A DNA stretch of 46,672 nt from Anaerolineaceae bacterium UBA3924. Its GTDB lineage: Bacteria; Chloroflexota; Anaerolineae; Anaerolineales; Anaerolineaceae. Of this stretch, positions 31,769-38,654 are shown one piece after another. Where the stretch lies: assembly GCA_002385985.1 (NCBI GenBank), contig DGEO01000020.1, positions 21,338 to 68,009 on the forward strand, read 5' to 3'. The notes under the pieces were generated by a model. It ran no database searches and was not told the DNA's origin. It saw only the letters and a program-made list of their open reading frames with translations. The stretch's first letter is position 1; every line of letters starts with the position of its first letter. A program made the translations under genes and the position numbers.

Positions 31769-32946
31769 CGGTAATACTCAATTCCGTAGCGGCGTAATTG
31801 TTCCCAGGTCCACAGCTGATCCTCATGGCCTTTGCGGCGAATCTGGATCATGCGGTCATTGCAGGAGAAACAGGGGTCAATACCGGCCAGCAGCATGGGC
31901 ATGTCCGCCAGCTTGTGCCCGACGGCAACCGTGGAGATGGTGCTCCAGTTGCACAGGCTGGGCGTGCGGGATTTCACCCGCTCGGGGCGGTCGCCGCCGC
32001 CGCTCTTGATGTAGTAGAACAGCTCGCCGCGCGGCGCTTCCACACGGGAGATGGTCTCACCGGCCGGGATGCGGCGCGGAACCTTCGCGACCAGCTCGCT
32101 CTCGGGCATGTTGTCCAGGATCTGGCGGATGACGCGGCAGCTTTCGAACAGCTCTTTGATGCGCACCACGAAGCGGGCCGTCAGGTCGCCGCCGTTATCG
32201 GTCACCACGGTGACCGGGAACTCGGCGTAGCTGGCGTACGGCGCGTCGATGCGGATGTCGCGCGTCACGCCGGAGGCGCGGGCCGTGGGGCCGACTGCGC
32301 CCAGCAGCTCGGCCTGTTCCAGCGTCATCGGGCCGACGCCGCGGGTGCGGGCCAGGAAGGTTTCGTCCGTGGTCACCACCCTGAGGTAGTGCTGCAGGCG
32401 TTCCTCCAGGAAGTCGCAGCCCTTGCGGATGGTATCAGCCAGCTCGGGGGTGACGTCGATCTTCACGCCGCCCAGCACGTTGGTGGAGTAGTGCACCCGG
32501 TTGCCGGTCAGGCTTTCAAGCAGGTCCATGACCACTTCGCGGTCGCGCCAGGAGTACATGAACAGGGTGTCAAAACCGCCTTCGTGCGCGGCGACGCCCA
32601 GCCAGAGCATGTGGCTGTGGATGCGCTCCAGCTCAGCCACCAGCTCGCGAATGGCCTGCGCCCGCGGAGGGGCGGTCACACCGGCCAGCTTTTCCACACC
32701 CAGGGTGTAGGCCATGGCATGCACGTGCGAGCAGATACCGCACACCCGCTCCAGCAGGTAGATGTTCTGGATCCAGTTGCGCTGCTCGGTGCCTTTCTCG
32801 ATGCCCCGGTGCACGTAGCCCAGGCGGATGGAGGCGCCGGTCACGATTTCCCCGTCGACGGAGAACTCGAAATGGCCGGGTTCTTTCAGCGCAGGATGCT
32901 GCGGTCCGATCGGTACAATAAATTTCTTGGGTTCTTTCGCTTCCAT
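31765..32946 (-). CDS. Group 4 [NiFe] hydrogenase large (catalytic) subunit
   Basis: This subunit makes or uses H2 at a Ni-Fe centre. The 393-residue protein is homologous to NuoD but keeps both cysteine pairs of a true hydrogenase: RVCGICSHVH (Cys69, Cys72) and DPCFSCNDR (Cys359, Cys362). NuoD of complex I has lost these. The 28 residues after NDR (residues 366-393) match the tail that HycI-type proteases remove from HycE after the DPCxxCxDR motif. The N-terminal PIGPQHPALKEPGHFEF is typical of the family. It follows the NuoC-like gene by 12 bases. Cysteine rather than selenocysteine is encoded at the nickel site. Confidence 0.95.
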   Translation of the reverse strand: MEAKEPKKFIVPIGPQHPALKEPGHFEFSVDGEIVTGASIRLGYVHRGIEKGTEQRNWIQNIYLLERVCGICSHVHAMAYTLGVEKLAGVTAPPRAQAIRELVAELERIHSHMLWLGVAAHEGGFDTLFMYSWRDREVVMDLLESLTGNRVHYSTNVLGGVKIDVTPELADTIRKGCDFLEERLQHYLRVVTTDETFLARTRGVGPMTLEQAELLGAVGPTARASGVTRDIRIDAPYASYAEFPVTVVTDNGGDLTARFVVRIKELFESCRVIRQILDNMPESELVAKVPRRIPAGETISRVEAPRGELFYYIKSGGGDRPERVKSRTPSLCNWSTISTVAVGHKLADMPMLLAGIDPCFSCNDRMIQIRRKGHEDQLWTWEQLRRYGIEYYR

Positions 32947-32958
32947 TTTGCGCTCCTG

Positions 32959-33432
32959 CTAGCTTTCCGACTCGGTTTCCAGCTGGTCAAAACCGGTAAA
33001 TGACTTGCGCAGCGGGTACACCCCTTCCGGCCAGTCATCCGACAGCAGCAGCCGGGCGGGATCCGGCGTGCCGACCACGGTCACGCCGAACATTTCCATT
33101 AGCTCGCGTTCGTACAGCGTGGCCGAGGGGATCAGGTCGCACAGGGTGGGCACCTGCGCATCGGCGTAGGGCACGCTCACCCGCAGGTTGACCAGCGCGG
33201 CCATATCGGGGAAGGTGTAAACCAGCTCCACCTGCTCGTCTTCGGGATGGTCCAGGCCGGTGATGGCGGCCAGGTATCCCCTGTGAGCCTTGAGGATCAA
33301 CGCGTCGACGGCCGCCAGCAGGTCCTCGCGCTCGATGCGCACGTCCAGGCGGTTGTCTTCCGGCCGGCTGACCTCTTTAGCCCAGGGTTTCAACAGCTCT
33401 TCAGCTTGCTGCAGCAGTTCTTCTGTATTCAT
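32959..33432 (-). CDS. Group 4 hydrogenase NuoC-like (30 kDa) subunit
   Basis: This structural subunit of the peripheral arm has 157 residues. The pattern includes EVSRPEDNRLDVRIEREDL, the DHPEDEQVELVYTFPDM strand pair, ATLYERELMEMFGVTVVGTPDPARLLL and the DDWPEGVYPLRKSF ending, which is the complex I 30 kDa signature ERExxDxFG in hydrogenase form. In HycE the same domain is fused to the large subunit; here it is separate. The start at 33432 has AGAGGA 7 bases upstream and lies 10 bases after the NuoB-like stop; the longer frame would run through that gene. Confidence 0.9.
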   Translation of the reverse strand: MNTEELLQQAEELLKPWAKEVSRPEDNRLDVRIEREDLLAAVDALILKAHRGYLAAITGLDHPEDEQVELVYTFPDMAALVNLRVSVPYADAQVPTLCDLIPSATLYERELMEMFGVTVVGTPDPARLLLSDDWPEGVYPLRKSFTGFDQLETESES

Positions 33433-33442
33433 AGCCAATCCT

Positions 33443-33955
33443 CTAGCCTTCCACGGCGGCCGGTTCCTCAGCCTTCCGCATCTCCGCGGAAGGAGCACCG
33501 GACTTGATCATTTCCAGCAGCTGAGCCACGCCGTAGATAATCGCTTCCGGACGCGGAGCGCAGCCCGGCACGTACACATCCACCGGAATGACATCGCCAA
33601 TGCTCTCGCAGATGTTGTAGCAGCCGCGGAAAGCGCCGCTGGCAGTGCCGCACGAGCCGACTGCCACCACAAACTTGGGCGAGGGCATCTGCTCGTAGAT
33701 TCTCTTCAAACGCTCTTTCGACTGGCGGGTAACCGGCCCGGTGCAGATCAGGATATCCGCATGCCGGGGGCTGCCCTGCAGCTTGACGCCCAGGCGCTCC
33801 AGGTCGTAGCGCGGGGTCAGCGTGGCCAGGATTTCAATGTCACAGCCGTTGCACGAGCCGCTGTTGTAGTGGATCACCCAGGGCGAGTTGATGCGCGCCC
33901 AGCTTTTCAGCCCGTCCATTACGGAAGCCAGCGGATTCGATGATTGATCGCTCAT
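33443..33955 (-). CDS. Group 4 hydrogenase small subunit (NuoB/HycG-like)
   Basis: This subunit holds the proximal 4Fe-4S cluster next to the catalytic centre. The 170-residue protein has Cys35 and Cys38 in SGSCNGCDIE, Cys101 in VGSCGTASG and Cys131 in VPGCAPRPE. The C-N-G-C pair is the hydrogenase form; complex I NuoB has two adjacent cysteines at this place. This supports a hydrogenase rather than an NADH dehydrogenase. It lies between the NuoA-like and NuoC-like genes. Confidence 0.95.
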   Translation of the reverse strand: MSDQSSNPLASVMDGLKSWARINSPWVIHYNSGSCNGCDIEILATLTPRYDLERLGVKLQGSPRHADILICTGPVTRQSKERLKRIYEQMPSPKFVVAVGSCGTASGAFRGCYNICESIGDVIPVDVYVPGCAPRPEAIIYGVAQLLEMIKSGAPSAEMRKAEEPAAVEG

Positions 33956-33973
33956 AATTACCTCCTTCCCTGC

Positions 33974-34285
33974 CTATCCCAGTAACAGTGCAACCAGCGC
34001 CAGCGACAGCCCGATAATGTACGGGGCGATCTGCCACGAAAAGGACCCGGTCCCCAGCACCAGCATGCCCAGGTGCAGTATGGCGAAGAAAAACGCGATC
34101 AAGAAGAACGGGCGGTAGCCCGGGGCAGCCGCGTAGTGAGGCGCTTCCTCGCCGCTGGAGTAGATGCTGCGCTTGACCGGGTTCGGGTCGGCCTTGGCAG
34201 CCATCGAGCGCCCGACCAGCACCAGCAGCCCGACCAGGGGCATGTAGATCAGGAAGGCCAGAGGGGGTGAAAGCAGTACTTCCAT
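33974..34285 (-). CDS. NuoA-like small membrane subunit
   Basis: This 103-residue protein has three hydrophobic helices, a long loop after the first (residues 30-55: KADPNPVKRSIYSSGEEAPHY), and then FFLIAFFFAILHLGMLVLG. The layout and the YxxGEE loop match complex I NuoA, whose loop is YECG. It is 18 bases before the NuoB-like gene and 12 bases after the NuoN-like gene. A distinct NuoA-like subunit is absent from simple Ech-type hydrogenases but is found in some Mbh-like and complex I-like enzymes. The short length makes the family call less sure than its neighbours. Confidence 0.7.
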   Translation of the reverse strand: MEVLLSPPLAFLIYMPLVGLLVLVGRSMAAKADPNPVKRSIYSSGEEAPHYAAAPGYRPFFLIAFFFAILHLGMLVLGTGSFSWQIAPYIIGLSLALVALLLG

Positions 34286-34297
34286 TCGAATAACTCC

Positions 34298-35806
34298 TTA
34301 CCGTGCAATCGAAGCCAGCAGCGAGGCAGCCGCCGGTCCGGTGAGCCAGCTCATCAGGTGGGGCATGAAGCCCAGCACGACCACCGCGGCCGCCATGATC
34401 ACCAGCGGCAGCTCCAGCTGCCAGGAGGGCTTCACCCCGCTTTCAACCACCTGCGCCGGCTTCAAGCGGTACATGCGGTTGACCAGCGGAGCGTAGTAGC
34501 CCAGCGAGAGCACGCTGTTCAGGCCGGCGAACACCACCAGCAGGATAACCCAGGGGTTCTGCGTCTGCGCCCCGCCGACGAAGATCTGCCATTTGGACAT
34601 GAAGCCGGCCAGCGGGGGCAGGCCGCCCAGGCCCAGCACCGCGATGGAGAAGGCCAGCGCCACCAGCGGGTAGCGTTTGGACACACCGGCCAGGTCGTCC
34701 ACCATCAGCGGGCGGTGCGAGCCGCGCGCCTGGTACAGGTAGTACATCAGCGCGCCGGCGCAAAGGAAGGCCAGGCTCTTCATCAGCGCGTGAGTGATCA
34801 GATGGAAGAAGCCGCCCGCCGCGCTGCTGGCCTGCTGGAAGGCCAGGGCCACGCCGAAGCCGATGAGCATGTAGCCCACGTGAGCCAGACTGGAGAAGGC
34901 CAGCAGGCGCTTGACCTGCGTCTGGCGCAGCGCCATCAGGTTGCCCAGCAGCATGTTGACCGCACCAAACCCGAGCAGCAGCACTCCCCAGGTCATCGAG
35001 ATCGAGCTCAGCATGCCGGTCGTGCGCAGGATGGCTACCAGCGCGGTTTCAATCACTACGCCCGAGAGCATGGCGCTGATCCCGCTGGGGGCCTGCGAGT
35101 GCGCGTCGGGCAGCCAGGTGTGCAGCGGCACCAGCGCCGCCTTGACGCCAAAACCGATAATGAACAGAGCGCCGGCCGCCAGCATGGGGACAGGGGAAGC
35201 GAACTTCGCCATCTCGGCAATCAGGACCAGATCCGTTGCGCCGGTTTCGGCGAAGACCAGGATGATGCCCAGCAGGATTAACACCGAGCCGACCGCGCTT
35301 TGCACCAGGTACTTGAACCCGGCCTCCAGCGCGGAGGGCTGCTGGCGGTAGAAGCAGACCAGCATGAAGGAGCTGATCGCCATGGCTTCGTACCAGACCC
35401 ACATGTTGAAGATGTCGCGGGCGCAGCCCAGGCCGATCATCGAGCCCATCATGATGATGAGCAGGGCGTAGTACTTCTCTTCCCCGGTCTCATGTTCCAT
35501 GTACCGCCAGGAGTAGAAGACCACCAGCGTGCCGACCACCCACACCGTGGCAGCCAGCAGCAGCGAGATCCCATCCAGGCGCATGGTGACCATCCCCACC
35601 GTCCAGTCGATGGGCTGCAGGGTGGCCAGGTACGCCTGGCCGGCCTGGAACAGCGGCACGCCGCAGGCCAGCAGAAAGAGCAGAGCCAACCAGCGAGCTG
35701 AATTGACCAGCGCTCCCTTGAGGACGGACAGCCGGCCGAGCAGGTACACCAGCGGCGATACTGCCAGCGGTAGAGCGATTAACCAGGTCAAAGCAGATGC
35801 AGGCAT
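34298..35806 (-). CDS. Antiporter-like membrane subunit (NuoN/MrpD-like)
   Basis: This ion-pumping subunit has 502 residues and about fourteen helices. The proton-conducting family motifs include WYEAMAISSFMLV with the conserved Glu, the FGVKAALVPLHTWLPDAHSQAPSGISAMLSG block with Lys and His, and MALRQTQVKRLLAFSSLAHVGYM. The start lies 1 base before the NuoL-like stop side of the operon order, so the two genes are tightly linked. In the enzyme it would couple hydrogenase turnover to H+ or Na+ transport; the ion is not decided by sequence. Confidence 0.93.
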   Translation of the reverse strand: MPASALTWLIALPLAVSPLVYLLGRLSVLKGALVNSARWLALLFLLACGVPLFQAGQAYLATLQPIDWTVGMVTMRLDGISLLLAATVWVVGTLVVFYSWRYMEHETGEEKYYALLIIMMGSMIGLGCARDIFNMWVWYEAMAISSFMLVCFYRQQPSALEAGFKYLVQSAVGSVLILLGIILVFAETGATDLVLIAEMAKFASPVPMLAAGALFIIGFGVKAALVPLHTWLPDAHSQAPSGISAMLSGVVIETALVAILRTTGMLSSISMTWGVLLLGFGAVNMLLGNLMALRQTQVKRLLAFSSLAHVGYMLIGFGVALAFQQASSAAGGFFHLITHALMKSLAFLCAGALMYYLYQARGSHRPLMVDDLAGVSKRYPLVALAFSIAVLGLGGLPPLAGFMSKWQIFVGGAQTQNPWVILLVVFAGLNSVLSLGYYAPLVNRMYRLKPAQVVESGVKPSWQLELPLVIMAAAVVVLGFMPHLMSWLTGPAAASLLASIAR

Positions 35807-35807
35807 G

Positions 35808-37556
35808 TTACGCTCCCATCACAAGAATAACCAGTATGACGGCCAGCCCGATCAGGATGCCGACCACGTTCCAGTTCAGCAGCCCGGTCTGGGTGACCCG
35901 CAGGGCTTCCGCGCCCTGCTGCGTGCCGCGCACGATGCCGCGGTTGATGTCTTCCAAGCCGAAGCTGTTCTGCGCCGCGCGGCCCAGCCCCTGCAGGGCC
36001 TGAGCCAGACCGGCCAGCTTCTCGCGCCACCACCAGGCCGCCAGACCCAGCACCACGGCCGCCAGCGCAACCAGCGTGAAGGGGTTGGAGATGACTTCCA
36101 TCATCATCTCGCCGGTGGAGAGGGCATGCAGCGCATGGGCGGGCAGCGTCCGCTCCAGCATCGCGCTGAAGGGACCGGCCAGCAGCCAGCTGACCAGCGA
36201 GGCCAGCGCCAGGGGCACCATGGCAGTCTTCATCGCCTTGCCGGCGTCATGCACGTGCAGCTTGCCGCGCATCTGGCCGAAGAAGACCATCCAGACCATG
36301 CGGAAGGTGTACAGCGCAGTCAGCCCGGCCACGAACACCATCACTGCCCAGATCCACATCGGGCCGCCGTGCTCGCCGGCTTCCAGCACCAGCTCCTTGC
36401 TCCAGAAGCCGTTCAACACCGGGATGCCGGCCAGCGCCAGCGCGCCGATCACGAACACGGTGCGCACCAGCGGCATGTGCTTGCCCAGGCCGCCCATCTG
36501 GTGCATGTCGCGCGTGCCCACGCCGTGGATCACCGCGCCGGCCGCCAGGAAGAGCAGCGCCTTGAAAATCGAGTGGCTGAACAGGTGGAACTGGCTGGCA
36601 AAGATGCCGCCCGCGCCCACCGCGTAGACCATGTACCCCAGCTGGGACACGGTCGAGTAGGCCAGCGTGCGCTTCAGGTCCGAGGCCACCAGCGCCATCA
36701 CGGCCGCCATCAGCGCCGAGAGCATGCCGACCACCATCACTGCCGTGGTCCAGCCCGGCACCGGCGAGAAGGCCGGGTAGAAGCGGGCCAGCAGGTACAC
36801 GCCGGCGTTGACCATGGTGGCGGCGTGGATCAGCGCCGAAATGGGAGAAGGCGCTTCCATCGCATCGGGCAGCCAGGTCTGGAAGGGGAACTGGGCCGAC
36901 TTGGCCGCGGCCGCAGCCAGGAACCCGAAGGCCATCAGGCCCAGAATGTTGCCGGGCATGGCGGCCGGATTCTGCAGGAACTGGTGGATGTCGTAGCTGC
37001 CGGTGTAGGCGTACAGCAGCACCGCGCCGAACAGCAGCCCCACGCCGCCGAACTGGGTGATGATCAGGGCCTTGATACCGCCGGCAACCGCTTTCGGATC
37101 GTCGTTGTAAAAAGAGATCAACGCATAAGAGCACAGCGCCGTGATTTCCCAGAAGGCGAACATCAGAAGCATGTTGCTGGTCAGCACCAGCCCGACCATG
37201 GCACCGATAAAGAACAGCACCAGCGCATAGTAGCGGCCCAGCTGCTCGGAGCCGTGCATGTAGTCCACCGAGAAAATGACCGCCAGGCTGCCCACCACCG
37301 TGGCCACGGCCGTCAGGAACACTCCCAGGCCGTCCGCCACAAAGGTGAAGTTGCCAAACGAACCGCCCACCGGTAAATCAACCACCGTGGCGGTGCCGGC
37401 CTGGGGGATGAGCAGCAGCGCCGCCACCCCGGCCGCCAGGGAGAACCCCACCGCCAGAGCATGCTGCAGGGCCGGCCGCTGGTCACGGACTGCCCAGACC
37501 AGAAGCGCGCCCAACCAGGGGAGTCCAATGGCGAGAAGAACGAGAGTGGATGCCAT
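35808..37556 (-). CDS. Antiporter-like membrane subunit (NuoL/MrpA-like)
   Basis: This 582-residue protein has about sixteen helices. The NuoL/MrpA block is complete: FAFWEITALCSYALISF with the conserved Glu, KSAQFPFQTWLPDAMEAPSPISALIHAATMV, and DLKRTLAYSTVSQLGYMVYA. After the 14-helix core it has an additional amphipathic and hydrophobic C-terminal stretch (residues about 480-582), comparable with the lateral-helix region of NuoL but with a different fold at the end. It is spaced by one base from both the NuoK-like gene upstream and the NuoN-like gene downstream. Confidence 0.94.
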   Translation of the reverse strand: MASTLVLLAIGLPWLGALLVWAVRDQRPALQHALAVGFSLAAGVAALLLIPQAGTATVVDLPVGGSFGNFTFVADGLGVFLTAVATVVGSLAVIFSVDYMHGSEQLGRYYALVLFFIGAMVGLVLTSNMLLMFAFWEITALCSYALISFYNDDPKAVAGGIKALIITQFGGVGLLFGAVLLYAYTGSYDIHQFLQNPAAMPGNILGLMAFGFLAAAAAKSAQFPFQTWLPDAMEAPSPISALIHAATMVNAGVYLLARFYPAFSPVPGWTTAVMVVGMLSALMAAVMALVASDLKRTLAYSTVSQLGYMVYAVGAGGIFASQFHLFSHSIFKALLFLAAGAVIHGVGTRDMHQMGGLGKHMPLVRTVFVIGALALAGIPVLNGFWSKELVLEAGEHGGPMWIWAVMVFVAGLTALYTFRMVWMVFFGQMRGKLHVHDAGKAMKTAMVPLALASLVSWLLAGPFSAMLERTLPAHALHALSTGEMMMEVISNPFTLVALAAVVLGLAAWWWREKLAGLAQALQGLGRAAQNSFGLEDINRGIVRGTQQGAEALRVTQTGLLNWNVVGILIGLAVILVILVMGA

Positions 37557-37557
37557 C

Positions 37558-37869
37558 TTACCTCCGCAGTGTCGTCAGTTTGGTGATATCGAGGGTGTTG
37601 AAGTGACGCCGGATCTGCACCGCCAGCGCCAGCCCCACCACAGCCACGATCGTATCGGCCACGATCACGGTCAGCGCCAGCGCCTGGCCGGTTTCGATCT
37701 GACCGCTCGCCCGGCCCGCCAGGACCAGACCCAGCATGGCCCCTTTGACCAGGATCTGCAGCGCTACCACCACTTTGATCAGATGGCGGGAGATGAGCAG
37801 CGCGTAAAGGCCCGCGCCGAGCAGGCCCAGAACCGCAATAAAAACAATGGCAGGAATACCGGTGTTCAC
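37558..37869 (-). CDS. NuoK/MrpC-like small membrane subunit
   Basis: This 103-residue protein has three helices. ALLISRHLIKVVVALQILVKGAMLG and then QALALTVIVADTIVAVVGLALAVQI carry the Glu-free variant of the NuoK/MrpC pattern, with an intact ISRHLIKVVVALQILVK core in the second helix. The start is a GTG that overlaps the upstream stop (GTGA). It belongs to the antiporter module of the enzyme. Confidence 0.85.
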   Translation of the reverse strand: MNTGIPAIVFIAVLGLLGAGLYALLISRHLIKVVVALQILVKGAMLGLVLAGRASGQIETGQALALTVIVADTIVAVVGLALAVQIRRHFNTLDITKLTTLRR

Positions 37870-38360
37870 GCGCCTTCCTCCTCGATCGCTTCACCGGCCG
37901 GCTCGGTGTCCGAGATCAGACCCAGAACGCCCAGCACGCCGGAGAAGATCAGCACGACCTGCAGCAGAATATCCAGGCTGCGCGCTTCCCAGAGCACAGC
38001 CTGAAAATCACCCCGCATCAGCGCCGGCAGACTGCTCTGCACGTTGGGCAGCACCATCCACCCCAGCAGCACCGCCGGGATCAGAACCATCGCCCAGGCC
38101 AGCGGTTTGGGCAGCGGAGCAGGCCAGCGCACTTCTTCTTCACCTGTCAAATTGATAGCAAAAACAAACAATACCGTGACCAGCCCTGCGCCAACGCTCA
38201 ACTCGATGACGGCGATCTCGGGGGCGCCCAGCATATACATCATCAGGGCGACCAGGGCACTGGTACCGGCCAACCACAGGGCCGAAACCAGCAGCCGAGA
38301 CGCGCGGATCGCGAAGAACGCGCAGATCAATATGCCGGCCACTATGGCAGCTTCCAACAT
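37866..38360 (-). CDS. MbhD/MrpB-like membrane subunit (DUF4040-type)
   Basis: This 164-residue protein is the first gene of the hydrogenase operon. It has about five helices. The block ASRLLVSALWLAGTSALVALMMYMLGAPEIAVIELSVGAG, read here in parts, matches the MbhD/MrpB (DUF4040) pattern, where APEIAVIE carries a conserved acidic residue. The second half (LDILLQVVLIFSGVLGVLGL) resembles MbhE/NuoJ-like helices, so the gene may be an MbhD-MbhE fusion, equivalent to NuoJ in complex I. The start at 38360 has GAGGAGG 8 bases upstream; earlier in-frame ATGs lack a ribosome-binding site. Confidence 0.8.
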   Translation of the reverse strand: MLEAAIVAGILICAFFAIRASRLLVSALWLAGTSALVALMMYMLGAPEIAVIELSVGAGLVTVLFVFAINLTGEEEVRWPAPLPKPLAWAMVLIPAVLLGWMVLPNVQSSLPALMRGDFQAVLWEARSLDILLQVVLIFSGVLGVLGLISDTEPAGEAIEEEGA

Positions 38361-38405
38361 AGATCCAACCTCCTCACGCGCGTTTAATAAAGGATTTCTA
38401 TTACG

Positions 38406-38434
38406 CTTATACTCCATTAGACCGAAAAAGTCAT
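38406..38434 (-). promoter_or_regulatory. Candidate promoter of the hydrogenase operon
   Basis: On the minus strand ATGACT (38434-38429) and TATAAG (38411-38406) are 17 bp apart, giving a start near 38399 and a 39-base leader. The -35 box lies inside the short palindrome AGTCATGTGACT (38429-38440). Confidence 0.5.
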
Positions 38435-38480
38435 GTGACTGATATCCCAAACCAGAGGATTTTTATCCTGAATGGGTAAA

Positions 38481-38498
38481 TTGTGAAAAATACCACAA
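38481..38498. promoter_or_regulatory. Candidate Rex-type redox operator
   Basis: TTGTGAAAAATACCACAA matches the Rex consensus TTGTGAA-N4-TTCACAA at 12 of 14 fixed positions, and both outer pentamers are perfect. It lies in the spacer upstream of the hydrogenase operon, about 80-100 bp before the predicted start. Rex senses NADH/NAD ratio. Whether Rex binds here depends on an unseen rex gene, and the position fits activation or an unseen upstream promoter better than simple blocking. Confidence 0.45.
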
Positions 38499-38606
38499 AA
38501 TCCGGTGGGATGGCCCGTCCATTTCTTTTTTCAGCCAGGGAGAAAACCCTGCCGATTATACAGGAAGATGGCCCGCCCACCGGATTCAATTTTTCTGCAA
38601 TCAAGA

Positions 38607-38634
38607 AGCGAGCGCTCCTCTCGGAGCGCTCGCT
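38607..38634 (-). terminator. Hairpin terminator after the alpha-2-macroglobulin gene
   Basis: Perfect 12-bp arms AGCGAGCGCTCC and GGAGCGCTCGCT enclose TCTC. TTCTTGATT follows on the minus strand, 20 bases after the stop. The T run is weak but the stem is strong. Confidence 0.75.
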
Positions 38635-38654
38635 AAAAGGGTTCTAGCCAGGGG

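Noticed and set aside
35529..37376. A 615-codon open frame on the plus strand opposite the NuoL-like gene
   Set aside because: It is His/Gln/Arg-rich shadow sequence with no motif, opposite a clear membrane subunit.
29933..38360. Reading the membrane operon as a NADH:quinone oxidoreductase (complex I)
   Set aside because: Both nickel-binding cysteine pairs, the hydrogenase-type CNGC small subunit and a HycI-type protease are present, and NuoE, NuoF and NuoG are absent.
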